The notes below the pieces were generated by a model, which was not told the origin of the DNA, searched no databases, and was given only the letters and a program-made list of their open reading frames with translations. A stretch of 61,235 nt of DNA from Eubacteriales bacterium (GTDB lineage: Bacteria; Bacillota; Clostridia; UBA1381): the NCBI GenBank assembly GCA_018384175.1, contig JAHAZB010000017.1, positions 1 through 61,235 of the forward strand, given 5' to 3'. Position numbers and translations under genes: made by a program. Shown in pieces: positions 1 to 8,308 of this stretch; position 1 is the stretch's first letter, and the number at the start of each line of letters is the position of its first letter.

Positions 1-237
1 TTTGCATATCCGGTTGAGATACGGAAGATAATATATACAACAAACATCATTGAGGGTTTGAACCGTCAATTCAGAAAGGTAACAAAGACGAAATCTGTAT
101 TTCCTAATGATGATTCGCTTAGAAAAATGTTGTATCTTGCATCACAGAATATTACTAAAAAATGGACTCAGAGGTACAAAAACTGGGATATAGTTATTAG
201 CCAATTGGAAATCATGCATAATCATGAAACGGCATAA
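1..237 (+). CDS. IS256-family transposase, C-terminal fragment (cut by window edge)
   Basis: Frame 1 is open from the first base and ends at a TAA stop, giving about 78 residues. The motif 'TTNIIEGLNRQFRKVTK' is the characteristic C-terminal segment of IS256/mutator transposases, with the catalytic-region glutamate in 'IEGLNR'. It is followed by 'LYLASQNITKKW', also typical of the family. The enzyme catalyses copy-out/paste-in transposition. Only the tail is present because the window starts inside the gene. It is the only clear gene on the plus strand, opposite to all its neighbours, which fits an insertion at this place. The family call is strong; whether the full element is intact cannot be seen. 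Confidence 0.93.
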   Translation, partial: FAYPVEIRKIIYTTNIIEGLNRQFRKVTKTKSVFPNDDSLRKMLYLASQNITKKWTQRYKNWDIVISQLEIMHNHETA

Positions 238-262
238 CGGGGCTCTGCCCCGGACCCCGAAG
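231..262. other. GC-rich hairpin just beyond the transposase gene
   Basis: Directly after the transposase stop there is a GGGGC-TCT-GCCCC hairpin followed by GGACCCC, standing out in AT-rich DNA. It could be a terminator-like structure or part of the insertion sequence end. The terminal inverted repeat cannot be assigned because the other end lies outside the window. Bases 263-358 hold no gene that I can support. Confidence 0.4.
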
Positions 263-358
263 TTTAACGCATTTGTTTTCCCTGAAACAGGCGAAACGAG
301 CGATGAAATATCACCGCCCGTTTCAGTGCAAAATCCACAAGACCGCTCCGGTTGCTCT

Positions 359-616
359 TCAGCATTGCCGTATCCTGTCTTGAGGCAAAAGCCAATAGTT
401 ATTATTAACAGATTTAATTAAGCTTATACCTGTAATTTTCACCTTGTCGAAGGTTGTCAGATATTGCTTACACAACATTTTCCGCAGAGCCTTTATGGTA
501 GTTACAGCGATTGAAGTCCGGTAAGTAGCAAAATCAAATTTTGGGTATTTTTTGACTGCACATATCTTGACAATTCCAAAATCACATATATCAAGAAACA
601 CAACATCATCACGCAC
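359..616 (-). CDS. hypothetical protein, possibly truncated, 85 aa
   Basis: This ORF starts with GTG and overlaps the end of the preceding DUF3848-like gene by 8 bases, which suggests translational coupling. The protein is rich in Val, Ile and Lys and shows no motif I recognise. It is the last gene of the long minus-strand operon and ends about 120 bases from the IS256 transposase, so its natural C-terminus may have been lost or changed by that insertion. The call rests only on operon position and plausible composition. Confidence 0.4.
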   Translation of the reverse strand: MRDDVVFLDICDFGIVKICAVKKYPKFDFATYRTSIAVTTIKALRKMLCKQYLTTFDKVKITGISLIKSVNNNYWLLPQDRIRQC

Positions 617-926
617 AGAGCTCCACCGCCTTATGTAAGCTCTTTAAGCTATCACGAACAATATATTCCAGTTCTTCCTGATGCGAGTAATCGGTATCAA
701 GCCACTCATCATAAAGCTGTTCTAAAATATTGCCCTTAAACAGTACAATATTTTTCAGCATCTTCTGAGTAAACTTATACTCCGATGTCAGCATCATAAA
801 CATTTCCGTAATTATGAAAATCTTATACGCCTTAGTGTAAAGCTCCTGCTGCGGCAAGTCATACATTTCGTTTCTGAAATCGTCATAGTCCTGCTCTATT
901 TTATGTATTGCTCTTTCCTCTAACAT
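609..926 (-). CDS. DUF3848-like small protein
   Basis: A 105-residue, acidic, mostly helical protein. The order of segments (an N-terminal acidic helix, 'LPQQELYTKAYKI', then 'LEQLYDEWLD' near the C-terminus) resembles DUF3848 proteins, which are common on clostridial mobile elements and of unknown function. There are no membrane segments or cysteine clusters. A GGAGG-type site (complement of 'cctcc' at about 937) precedes the start. The family call is by memory of the pattern, so moderate. Confidence 0.6.
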   Translation of the reverse strand: MLEERAIHKIEQDYDDFRNEMYDLPQQELYTKAYKIFIITEMFMMLTSEYKFTQKMLKNIVLFKGNILEQLYDEWLDTDYSHQEELEYIVRDSLKSLHKAVELCA

Positions 927-1019
927 TACATTATCCTCCCTATATAATCTTAGTTTTTCTTTAATTTACTCTGTTTTTCTTACAATTTCAAACTCTCAAA
1001 CAATGGTTTATGGATAAAA

Positions 1020-1286
1020 TCAATGTATCTGTTTGTGTTCCGTACGATTTTTAAGAAATTTGGGTATAAAAACCAAAACGTCGTTGCTTTTTTGAATGGC
1101 ACTTCGGTATCCCACATTTCCTACAGCGGCAAAACCTCCCATGTCTAACAGGGTACTTTCCCTAAATTCCTTCGTTCCGCCTATCCATAAGGTGGTGTCA
1201 GTCTTTGCTCCTCGACCGAGTCTTTGCTCTAATGGATTGATTCTGTGACCAACTACCTGCTCATTGTTTGTTAATGTTAGTCTCAT
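1020..1286 (-). CDS. hypothetical protein, 88 aa
   Basis: A small basic ORF in line with the operon. The segment 'LLDMGGFAAVGNVGYRS' looks like real protein sequence rather than a shadow frame, but I do not recognise a family. There is no clear ribosome binding site before the ATG. It begins 14 bases after the stop of the upstream gene, so it may be coupled to it or be a degraded remnant of something longer. Confidence 0.5.
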   Translation of the reverse strand: MRLTLTNNEQVVGHRINPLEQRLGRGAKTDTTLWIGGTKEFRESTLLDMGGFAAVGNVGYRSAIQKSNDVLVFIPKFLKNRTEHKQIH

Positions 1287-1300
1287 AAGTTATTACAGGC

Positions 1301-1873
1301 TCAATATTTGAGGACGCTTTTCCTGTTAAACTCATTTTGTCTGTTGTTTACGCTCCTCGCTACATTCTTGCAAATTGCAAAATTTATAATATCTGCCGGT
1401 GTATAGCGTTCATACACATTTTTGATATGCTCGTCGTAATTTAAAATTTCGTTCTCTCGTTGCTGTTTTGCGAACTTATACAGATACATAGTAAATACCG
1501 GATCAAAACCATATCCTCGAATAGCTTTGATTGTGTTGTCATTGTTGTCTATCACAAAAATTACACCAACCAAGCCAGTCTTTTCCGATATATCCGTATC
1601 AAAATCCTTATACAGCCCTGCATTAAAAGGCATATCAAAAATAAATGATTCACCAAATTTTGCACTTATAAATACTATCCCCTCGATAACAGTTAAATAA
1701 ACATCCAATGCTCCGCTTTCAAGGGCTGATATTTCCTCATCCGTAAAATCCGACATTCCTATTACAATATTGAACATACCGTCGTGTATCTCAAATATTG
1801 CACCGTCTCCGCCCAAGTTCTTATCAAACCTGTCTCCAACAGCATATCTGATATAGTCTGAATCTTTACACAT
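1301..1873 (-). CDS. conserved-looking hypothetical protein, 190 aa
   Basis: A soluble, acidic protein with no signal peptide or membrane helix. A beta-rich centre ('VYLTVIEGIVFISAKFGES') is followed by a helical C-terminal third and a basic tail. A GGAGG site lies before the ATG at 1873. It sits in a string of small unknown genes downstream of the primase and Rad50-like genes, so it is probably an accessory maintenance or transfer factor. I do not recognise the family and assign no function. Confidence 0.7.
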   Translation of the reverse strand: MCKDSDYIRYAVGDRFDKNLGGDGAIFEIHDGMFNIVIGMSDFTDEEISALESGALDVYLTVIEGIVFISAKFGESFIFDMPFNAGLYKDFDTDISEKTGLVGVIFVIDNNDNTIKAIRGYGFDPVFTMYLYKFAKQQRENEILNYDEHIKNVYERYTPADIINFAICKNVARSVNNRQNEFNRKSVLKY

Positions 1874-1885
1874 AATTTACCTCCT

Positions 1886-2185
1886 TCATATCATTTCTGA
1901 AATTTGCTCTGCGGTAACATTGTCCGGAACTTCACACCATCTGCATATATAGTCCATATCTCCGTTTGTTCCGTATATAGCAAATTCTACTAATACAAAT
2001 TTTCTTTTTGGATTTTTTACTTTACTCAATGAATTTAGTGCATAGTCATTAAGTGTATTAAATCCATTATGTCTCAGTACAGTTTTTGTTTCTTTATACT
2101 GGTCATCCGCATTTAGAATGTAATATAATCCAGTAACTATCTCAACATATATACTGGGATTTAATACTTTATCGTAAATAATCAT
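1886..2185 (-). CDS. hypothetical protein, 99 aa
   Basis: A small mixed alpha/beta protein without membrane segments. It carries 'YICRWCEVP', a CxxxC-like pair of cysteines, but too few ligands for a zinc site on its own. It is spaced 10-12 bases from both neighbours with a GGAGG-like site, as expected for a gene inside the operon. Family not recognised. Confidence 0.65.
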   Translation of the reverse strand: MIIYDKVLNPSIYVEIVTGLYYILNADDQYKETKTVLRHNGFNTLNDYALNSLSKVKNPKRKFVLVEFAIYGTNGDMDYICRWCEVPDNVTAEQISEMI

Positions 2186-2195
2186 CCGTTACCTC

Positions 2196-2531
2196 CTATG
2201 CCGCTTTTTTTGCAACCTTAATGCTTTCTAACACCTTATCCTCTTCCACGTCAAAATCACCGCTTCCGCATCGTTTATTAAACAGCTCATCATCAGAATG
2301 CAGGCGTATCCATACAGATTCAGGCTTGTAAAGCATATTGCATACAATATCAACTACCGTAAATTCCGCAATACCCTTGTACCAATCCGGCTTATATCCG
2401 TTTATACACGGAATACGCTTACACCAGTCATACGCCATTAAAAACTTGTCACCTATATGCAGTACGGTTTCCATTTCGATTTCATTGGGATTTGATGCGT
2501 CTCCGCTTCTTTTTAATACCTTTATTAGCAT
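2196..2531 (-). CDS. hypothetical protein, 111 aa
   Basis: A small soluble protein with several tryptophans and cysteines ('YDWCKRIPCINGYKPDWYKG'). Its start overlaps the stop of the upstream zinc-cluster gene by 7 bases, indicating translational coupling. No family recognised. The aromatic-rich core suggests a compact beta domain, but that is an inference from composition only. Confidence 0.65.
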   Translation of the reverse strand: MLIKVLKRSGDASNPNEIEMETVLHIGDKFLMAYDWCKRIPCINGYKPDWYKGIAEFTVVDIVCNMLYKPESVWIRLHSDDELFNKRCGSGDFDVEEDKVLESIKVAKKAA

Positions 2532-3151
2532 TCTTCCTCCTCGCCAAAACCATCGTTTGCCGCTCTAATTACCGCTTTTTCCGTTCCATATTCCTTACAG
2601 TATTCACGGATAATTCTTACACCTTTATTATTGTAATCTCTGCATATGTAACACTCACTTATTTTACCTATGCAACCTCCATTATCTCTGTAAGAGTACG
2701 GATAAGGACCAAGTATCCCGCACCCGCAATGTACGCAAGTACTAACACAACCATTTACCACTTTTTCATATAGTTCATATTGTTTTTGATTATGTTTAAA
2801 GAAACTTGATATACGCCTTAATTTACGAGAGTAAAATATTATAATCTCATAATTACTACCCTCTTCACAAAAAACCGGTTCCAGCTTTTCTTTGTTGTCT
2901 ATAATACTTTTGACAAATGACATATACTCAGAACCATTATCGTACTCACTGCAATACATAGTGCATATAAGTACACCTTCAAGTCTGAAAACTATACAGT
3001 CAACCATACAGTACCATAGATATAACACGCCCGCGGCAATGACAGAAACAAATTTAGCAATGATGTTGTCCGGTTCATGCTCCGGTTCTTTCAATGCTGA
3101 TATAAGCTTTGTCCCATGCTTTTTTAGCCTTTCCAGTACGAAATTTCTCAC
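2525..3151 (-). CDS. putative zinc-cluster protein with membrane segment, 208 aa
   Basis: The N-terminal third contains a hydrophobic stretch ('FVSVIAAGVLYLWYCMV') that may be a membrane helix or buried core. The C-terminal third has a dense cysteine group, 'CVHCGCG' followed by 'CIGK' and 'CYICRDY', which looks like a two-knuckle zinc-binding module. Function is unknown; nucleic-acid or protein binding would be typical of such modules. It overlaps its downstream neighbour by 7 bases and follows the 117-aa gene by 3 bases, so it is tightly packed in the operon. Confidence 0.65.
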   Translation of the reverse strand: MRNFVLERLKKHGTKLISALKEPEHEPDNIIAKFVSVIAAGVLYLWYCMVDCIVFRLEGVLICTMYCSEYDNGSEYMSFVKSIIDNKEKLEPVFCEEGSNYEIIIFYSRKLRRISSFFKHNQKQYELYEKVVNGCVSTCVHCGCGILGPYPYSYRDNGGCIGKISECYICRDYNNKGVRIIREYCKEYGTEKAVIRAANDGFGEEEEC

Positions 3152-3154
3152 GCT

Positions 3155-3508
3155 TCATTCCTCTCTTTCAAGCTTTTCAACCTCTGATTTCATATAGTGC
3201 GCAAATCTTTTAGCATATTCCTCTTCCCAATAATCGTTACAAGAATATATCACTCTCTCAACACCGTTTTTCAAAGTCACTTTGCTTTTTATTCTATAAT
3301 GTTCAGAACAAGCTCTAATAACTTTTTCTTTTATCTTACCAAGAGATGTTAACCCTTTAACTGATATGTTGCATTCAGCCATCCTGATTCGTACTTTATA
3401 TACTTGTCCGCCTAATAACTCGTAGTACCTGATGTTCAGCACCTCATCAATATCAAAATACTGTTCCATTTCTACCGGATTTGAACGCACTTTTGCTTCT
3501 ATTTCCAT
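3155..3508 (-). CDS. hypothetical protein, 117 aa
   Basis: A small, charged, lysine/glutamate-rich protein with a helical C-terminus ('HYMKSEVEKLEREE') of possible coiled-coil nature. A GGAG-type site lies 5' of the ATG. No motif or family recognised. It is placed between the DUF6744-like gene and the zinc-cluster gene and is probably co-transcribed with both. Confidence 0.65.
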   Translation of the reverse strand: MEIEAKVRSNPVEMEQYFDIDEVLNIRYYELLGGQVYKVRIRMAECNISVKGLTSLGKIKEKVIRACSEHYRIKSKVTLKNGVERVIYSCNDYWEEEYAKRFAHYMKSEVEKLEREE

Positions 3509-3570
3509 TCAAACACTCCTTAATGATAAGAGGACACAGGTTAAACCCGTGTCCCATTTTACTTTATCTC

Positions 3571-4572
3571 TTACGCTACAGCTCCAAAAATTTGCGAACT
3601 TTTGACTGACATTTTGAAATTGTCATACAGACCACGCAGCATTGAAAACTCATCATCTACATCAGACAAGTTTCTGTTGAGTATTTTTTCATACTCACGT
3701 TTTTTGCTTTCCATTGCCTGTATTTTCAATCCCCATCTGTCAAGAATGCGTTGACTCTTATTACCTCTCTCCATTAATCCTATAATTCGCGACTGATATT
3801 CGCTAATCTCTTTTGCCATATCCAAGTAAAACTCATGTGCCATCTTATCACGTTGTTTTTCATTATCGGCAACATACATCGAGTTTATGCTTATATATGT
3901 AGAGTCACGTCGATCAGAGTACGAGAAAAGATTTGACTTTCCAAGCAATTCCAAAAAGTCCTCTAACAAACTGATTTTATGCATATGTGCTCTCGGTACA
4001 AAATAGTGATGTCCTCTTGCAGAAATCGGCATCGCACTCATTGTTGATATATACTTATCCGCAATAGTTTCGATACTTCTGTTACTGATACAACCCTGAT
4101 AGAGATAAAAATACCTCTTTGCTTCTTCAAAGTAGGCAGGTATATCTCTTGAGGATGTTGTATCAACATCTGACAGCACAAGTTCACCGCTGTTTTTATC
4201 AAGTGCAATATTAGCGAGCTTCTTATATAAGTTTGTAGTCTCATCCAATGTTTCCTCTACAAGCTCTCTTGATAACACATCATTTTCTCCTTTCTTATTA
4301 TCACGGCAATATACATTAATGACTTTCATTTCATCGCCATATACTTCCAAGATTCTATGATGTATTTCACTCGTTGCACTTCTGAACGCATCGGTCATTG
4401 AAGGCTTTTCTTTAACTTCAACAGGAAAACCAATCGCCTCGCAAATCTCCTTCACTTTATCAACCTTGACAATAAGTTTCGGCAAGGAATAGTACATATA
4501 CTTTCCCATAACTTCCTCAATCTTACCATCTTCAGTTTTAATCGCAATAAATCTCTCTAAACTATTATTCAT
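3571..4572 (-). CDS. DUF6744-like protein, 333 aa
   Basis: A soluble, mostly helical protein. The N-terminal half is mixed alpha/beta, the middle has the motif 'ISARGHHYFVPRAHMHKI', and the C-terminal ~110 residues are predicted coiled coil with many Glu/Lys/Arg. The overall layout resembles the DUF6744 family found next to primase and recombination genes on clostridial phages and plasmids; this name is from memory and unverified. Its position 16 bases after the primase stop suggests a role in replication or recombination of the element, but the activity is unknown. Confidence 0.6.
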   Translation of the reverse strand: MNNSLERFIAIKTEDGKIEEVMGKYMYYSLPKLIVKVDKVKEICEAIGFPVEVKEKPSMTDAFRSATSEIHHRILEVYGDEMKVINVYCRDNKKGENDVLSRELVEETLDETTNLYKKLANIALDKNSGELVLSDVDTTSSRDIPAYFEEAKRYFYLYQGCISNRSIETIADKYISTMSAMPISARGHHYFVPRAHMHKISLLEDFLELLGKSNLFSYSDRRDSTYISINSMYVADNEKQRDKMAHEFYLDMAKEISEYQSRIIGLMERGNKSQRILDRWGLKIQAMESKKREYEKILNRNLSDVDDEFSMLRGLYDNFKMSVKSSQIFGAVA

Positions 4573-4588
4573 CTTTACCTCCTAAATT

Positions 4589-5671
4589 TTACGCAACAAG
4601 CAGTTCGGACTTCATATACTTCGACTTCGCATAGAAATAGTCATCAATACCCTTATAGTTCGGATTCCATAGACATTCTTCATACTCTACGCCGATATCA
4701 TCAAGCATATCATGAAGCTTTATCATTGCTCTTCGAACATTAGGGTTCCAACGCTTATCCATATCCATCATCTCATAAAATTTCTTAACGCCAAGAGAAC
4801 GAACGATTTCCGGTAGATATTCAATCGCATTCACTCCGGGTATCGCTATAAACAGCTTACCGTCAGATAATACACTTGTTATATCTGCCTTCATTGCACC
4901 CTCTGTCAGCACAGCCTCCTTTGCTGTTGTATCACCTACTATATGAACCCACGGCTTTGCACCTGCACCAAACGGGAAATACCTACTGGAAAACCAGCGG
5001 AATTTGTCCTCCTTTGAATTTTCCGGAATATCAAGCCGTATCTGCAACCCCTGAATATATCCCTGACTATCGCATATCGGAACAAACATTCCGCCATACT
5101 TATTCAGGTACATCTGCACTCTTCCGCAAACATCCACGTAAAAACCTGGAATGCCTATTAGGTCATGCTTTTTCGCAAGCTTATCCAAAACCTCTCGTCT
5201 GAACACACCATCCATCGGTACACTTCTATACATAAACTGAAACATATGATTTACGGAAAGTCCTCTTCCCTCTAATCCATCACGATGATGCTCATTGAGC
5301 CTCAACAGATTCAGAAAATCATAGTACACATCATGTCTGTCTGCTAAAGAACGTATCGGTGTCTCCGTCTGCATTTTCGGAACATATATCTGCTTTGGCT
5401 GAAAATCCTCATTTTCCTTTAAGCTGTCAAATGCCTCTTTATTACTCACACCATAAATCTTGGCATAAAGCGAAACACTATTACCACTTTCACCGCAGCG
5501 GAAGCAGTTGAATCTTTCCTTTTGCCTGTTTATGCCGAGGTGATAGCTACTATCACCACAGAATGGACAACGTGCCTTAAATTCCACTTTACTGCCTTTG
5601 TTCGGATAAAGCTTGATTCCGCATTTAACTGCAACCTCTAAGATATCAAAATGCTCATACTCACGACACAT
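4589..5671 (-). CDS. DnaG-like primase with CHC2 zinc finger and TOPRIM-like domain
   Basis: The N-terminal ~65 residues hold a CHC2-type zinc ribbon ('CPFCGD' ... 'FNCFRCGESG') that binds template DNA in DnaG primases. The C-terminal half has TOPRIM-like signatures: a glutamate in 'LTEGAMKAD' and an acidic 'MDMDK', expected to bind the catalytic metal ions. At 360 residues it is much shorter than chromosomal DnaG (about 600) and has no obvious helicase-binding domain, like many plasmid and phage primases. It probably makes RNA primers for the element. It lies 1 base after the Rad50-like gene, so the two are surely co-translated with the Rad52 gene upstream. Confidence 0.85.
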   Translation of the reverse strand: MCREYEHFDILEVAVKCGIKLYPNKGSKVEFKARCPFCGDSSYHLGINRQKERFNCFRCGESGNSVSLYAKIYGVSNKEAFDSLKENEDFQPKQIYVPKMQTETPIRSLADRHDVYYDFLNLLRLNEHHRDGLEGRGLSVNHMFQFMYRSVPMDGVFRREVLDKLAKKHDLIGIPGFYVDVCGRVQMYLNKYGGMFVPICDSQGYIQGLQIRLDIPENSKEDKFRWFSSRYFPFGAGAKPWVHIVGDTTAKEAVLTEGAMKADITSVLSDGKLFIAIPGVNAIEYLPEIVRSLGVKKFYEMMDMDKRWNPNVRRAMIKLHDMLDDIGVEYEECLWNPNYKGIDDYFYAKSKYMKSELLVA

Positions 5672-5672
5672 A

Positions 5673-7439
5673 TTATGCAGCCTCCCTTACAGGCATCTGC
5701 TTCTTTCTGCACTGGACATTTAAAGCTTCCGTTCGTGCATATGCAAGCATCACCTGACCGGATACCATATCCAGCTTATTTGTAATACATTCCGCATTAT
5801 CAATATATGTAGGATAAGAAAGTCCGGTAAGTCTTGCCAACAGCTCCGACACTTCAAGTCCTGCCCTGATTTTCTCAGATGCAGAAAGACAGCGGTAGTC
5901 CTTGTTATCATAAGTGAATTTAAAGACATCCTTTACCTCTCCTGTAGTTCTTGATACATCGGTTAGCTTAATAGCTGCACGGTTCATTTTGAGGCTTGCA
6001 AGAGTCATTTCTGCACGCTTTGCAGCAAAGTCAACAACTGCTTTTATAATGGCATTGTTACTCTCCATCTTCTTCTTACAGTCTGCAAGGTTTTTCTCAA
6101 TCTCCTCTATCTTAATCGGAATTTTATCACTCTCACAAAGCTTGTCTACTTCCTTCGCAAAGTCCTCTGCCTTCTTTTGAAGTTCGCAAAGTCTTGTATA
6201 TTCCTCTTCTGTCAGATTTCCGAGCCTGATTTTTGTCTCTAATGCTTTCGTTTCAGATGCGTCGTCGCCGAGCATTGAAAGATCTGCCTCTGCTTTCTTA
6301 ATGTCCTCCGCCTTGAATTCCTCGAACTTTGTACGACTTGAAGTTTCAATCTGCTCAAGCTCCTTATATGCTGCCATTGCATTTTTACCCTTTTCACATA
6401 CAAGGTTATATTCCTTGCGCAAAGATGTAATTATAGCGGTGTAGTTTCCCTCAGTAACAACAGTACCGCAGGTAGGACAAGTATCGCCTGCCTTAATACC
6501 CTTGATACGTTCTGCTAAAACTTTGCTTTTACCCGAAAGTGCTGTTATCTCAGATTTCAGTTCTGCCATCTTATCAAGACATTTCGATACATACTGTCTG
6601 TTTTCTGCTTCTGCTTTTTTTGCAAGCAGTTCTGCACGCCTACTATCCACATCAAGAGAAAGCTGCGCGAGTCTTGCTTTTAAAGCTTCGACATCAATAC
6701 CTTCAAACTGTCTTTTTTCCAGTTCTTCCTTTTGAGCAACAATGGCATTACCATTTTCGATCACAGAATCGAGGCTATCAATCGCTTCCTGACGCTGCGT
6801 TTTTAAAAGGTCAATTTGTCCTTCTAAATAGTCGCAGGTCTTTTCCGTATCTTTTAATACTGCACGCCTGTTCTTTACAAAAATTTCGGGTACACCAATA
6901 TCTTCATTTTCTATCAATACCCTTGTGCTTTCGCTCATTTTTTCAAGAACCTGTGAATTTTCAACAGTTGGAAGAAGCTTTTGCAAAAAACTTCTTCCAT
7001 CCGAGGCTATCTTTTCGATAAAGTACAGTGGATTAAATATAGAGAGAAAAATATCCCGCTCTGCAAACACAGCCGGAATATCACTCTGATTCATCTGCTG
7101 ACTATCCAAAATAACCGTAGTGGTATCGCCTGTTCTTGTTCTGGTCAGCGTATGTAACTCACCATCGCCGTCAACAAACTGTACCGACACCTTCATTTCG
7201 TTGCAAAACGGATTCTTGAACCGTTCATAATCACGCTCGCCCCAGAAATTAGTACCGAAGAAAGCAAATGCGATTGCATCGGCAATACTGGACTTCCCTT
7301 CTCCGTTCGCACCACTGATACAGGTGATTTCATCCATTCTGACCTCATACGTGTCTTTAAACCTTTTAAACCCTTCCATTTTCAGTGAAAGGATATTCAG
7401 CTCATTTATTTTCTTCATATCTATACCTCTTTCTGTCAA
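5673..7439 (-). CDS. SbcC/Rad50-like SMC-type ATPase
   Basis: A Walker A motif 'GANGEGKSS' lies at residues 43-51. A long coiled-coil region follows, interrupted near its middle by a zinc-hook-like 'CPTCG'. The C-terminus has an ABC signature-like 'LSASEKIRAGLE' and a Walker-B-like 'YPTYIDNAE'. This is the layout of Rad50/SbcC, which holds and helps process broken DNA ends together with a nuclease. At 588 residues it is about half the length of SbcC, so the coils are short. No SbcD/Mre11 nuclease is seen nearby. The start overlaps the Rad52 stop by four bases (ATGA), so translation is coupled. Confidence 0.85.
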   Translation of the reverse strand: MTERGIDMKKINELNILSLKMEGFKRFKDTYEVRMDEITCISGANGEGKSSIADAIAFAFFGTNFWGERDYERFKNPFCNEMKVSVQFVDGDGELHTLTRTRTGDTTTVILDSQQMNQSDIPAVFAERDIFLSIFNPLYFIEKIASDGRSFLQKLLPTVENSQVLEKMSESTRVLIENEDIGVPEIFVKNRRAVLKDTEKTCDYLEGQIDLLKTQRQEAIDSLDSVIENGNAIVAQKEELEKRQFEGIDVEALKARLAQLSLDVDSRRAELLAKKAEAENRQYVSKCLDKMAELKSEITALSGKSKVLAERIKGIKAGDTCPTCGTVVTEGNYTAIITSLRKEYNLVCEKGKNAMAAYKELEQIETSSRTKFEEFKAEDIKKAEADLSMLGDDASETKALETKIRLGNLTEEEYTRLCELQKKAEDFAKEVDKLCESDKIPIKIEEIEKNLADCKKKMESNNAIIKAVVDFAAKRAEMTLASLKMNRAAIKLTDVSRTTGEVKDVFKFTYDNKDYRCLSASEKIRAGLEVSELLARLTGLSYPTYIDNAECITNKLDMVSGQVMLAYARTEALNVQCRKKQMPVREAA

Positions 7440-8305
7440 GCCGCAATGTCGTATGAATCAAGCAGGTTATATGTTTTACCTGAATTCTGACACTGCTTCA
7501 CATTTACATTCGTGATTTTGGATCCTTGTTTCAGCCTTTGGTCGCAGCCGTTCATAACAGCACGGTATCTGTTATTCCCACAGGACAATATGATTGAGCT
7601 GACAGCACCCCGTTCATTGTTCTGAACATTGATTTGCTGAATCTCATATATCGGTGTATTACCCTGACTCTTAGGCTGCTGTTGCGGTTGGTTCTGCTGC
7701 TGTTTTGGTTGCTGCTGTTTTGGCTTTTGATATCCTGCACTTTGACCGCCGGAATTTTTTGGGGCTTCAATCGCATCGTTACCAAACAGTCTTATGACCG
7801 TATCGTAATATACATTCTGAAGCTTTTGCTTCTCATGCTTTGCGATTACAGGCTTTCCGTACTCATCCTCAAGGTCAACCCATACAGCATCAAAGCTATA
7901 CATATATCTGCCTATATTCCATTTTACTGCAGCACGCTTAAAGGCATCGGAAAGTCCGCCCTTAACCGCTTCAAAGTCTGTGTTCTCAGCACCGTCGGTT
8001 TTGCCTATCCATTCCTTTTTCTCATTGTCATAGATATAGATAGTACAAAGCTGGGAATTGACCAGCTTTGTTGTTTCCTTACCTTGCTGCTTTACATTGT
8101 CCGTATATCTGTGCCACAGAGAATACTCATCCTTCCAGTTATTCTGTCCTACAACGCTGTCGAGCCTGTCGGAAATTGCCCTGGCATCAAGATACGGTAC
8201 TGCTAAGCCTCTCATCTTATCCTTTATTGTACGCTGCAGCTTCCAACTCACATCGCTTGCAGAAAAAGGCTTCCCGAATTCCTCAAAATATTTGTTTTCA
8301 CTCAT
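7436..8305 (-). CDS. Rad52/Rad22-family single-strand annealing protein
   Basis: The first ~165 residues match the Rad52-family core of phages and plasmids: 'YLDARAISDRLDSVVGQNNWKDEY' then 'GLSDAFKRAAVKWNIGRY'. This core binds single-stranded DNA and anneals complementary strands. A glutamine/proline-rich linker (about residues 190-215) leads to a small C-terminal beta domain of about 65 residues. It is coupled by ATGA overlap to the Rad50-like ATPase and followed by the primase, forming a recombination-dependent replication or repair module. The family call is strong; the role of the C-terminal domain is unknown. Confidence 0.9.
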   Translation of the reverse strand: MSENKYFEEFGKPFSASDVSWKLQRTIKDKMRGLAVPYLDARAISDRLDSVVGQNNWKDEYSLWHRYTDNVKQQGKETTKLVNSQLCTIYIYDNEKKEWIGKTDGAENTDFEAVKGGLSDAFKRAAVKWNIGRYMYSFDAVWVDLEDEYGKPVIAKHEKQKLQNVYYDTVIRLFGNDAIEAPKNSGGQSAGYQKPKQQQPKQQQNQPQQQPKSQGNTPIYEIQQINVQNNERGAVSSIILSCGNNRYRAVMNGCDQRLKQGSKITNVNVKQCQNSGKTYNLLDSYDIAA

Positions 8306-8308
8306 ATA

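Noticed and set aside
224-421. 65-aa plus-strand ORF after the transposase
   Set aside because: It overlaps the transposase stop and runs through the GC-rich hairpin; composition is unlike a protein and there is no ribosome site. Probably a chance frame.
7634-8206. 190-aa plus-strand ORF, hydrophobic
   Set aside because: Antisense of the Rad52-like gene; the Leu runs come from the Gln-rich linker read backwards.
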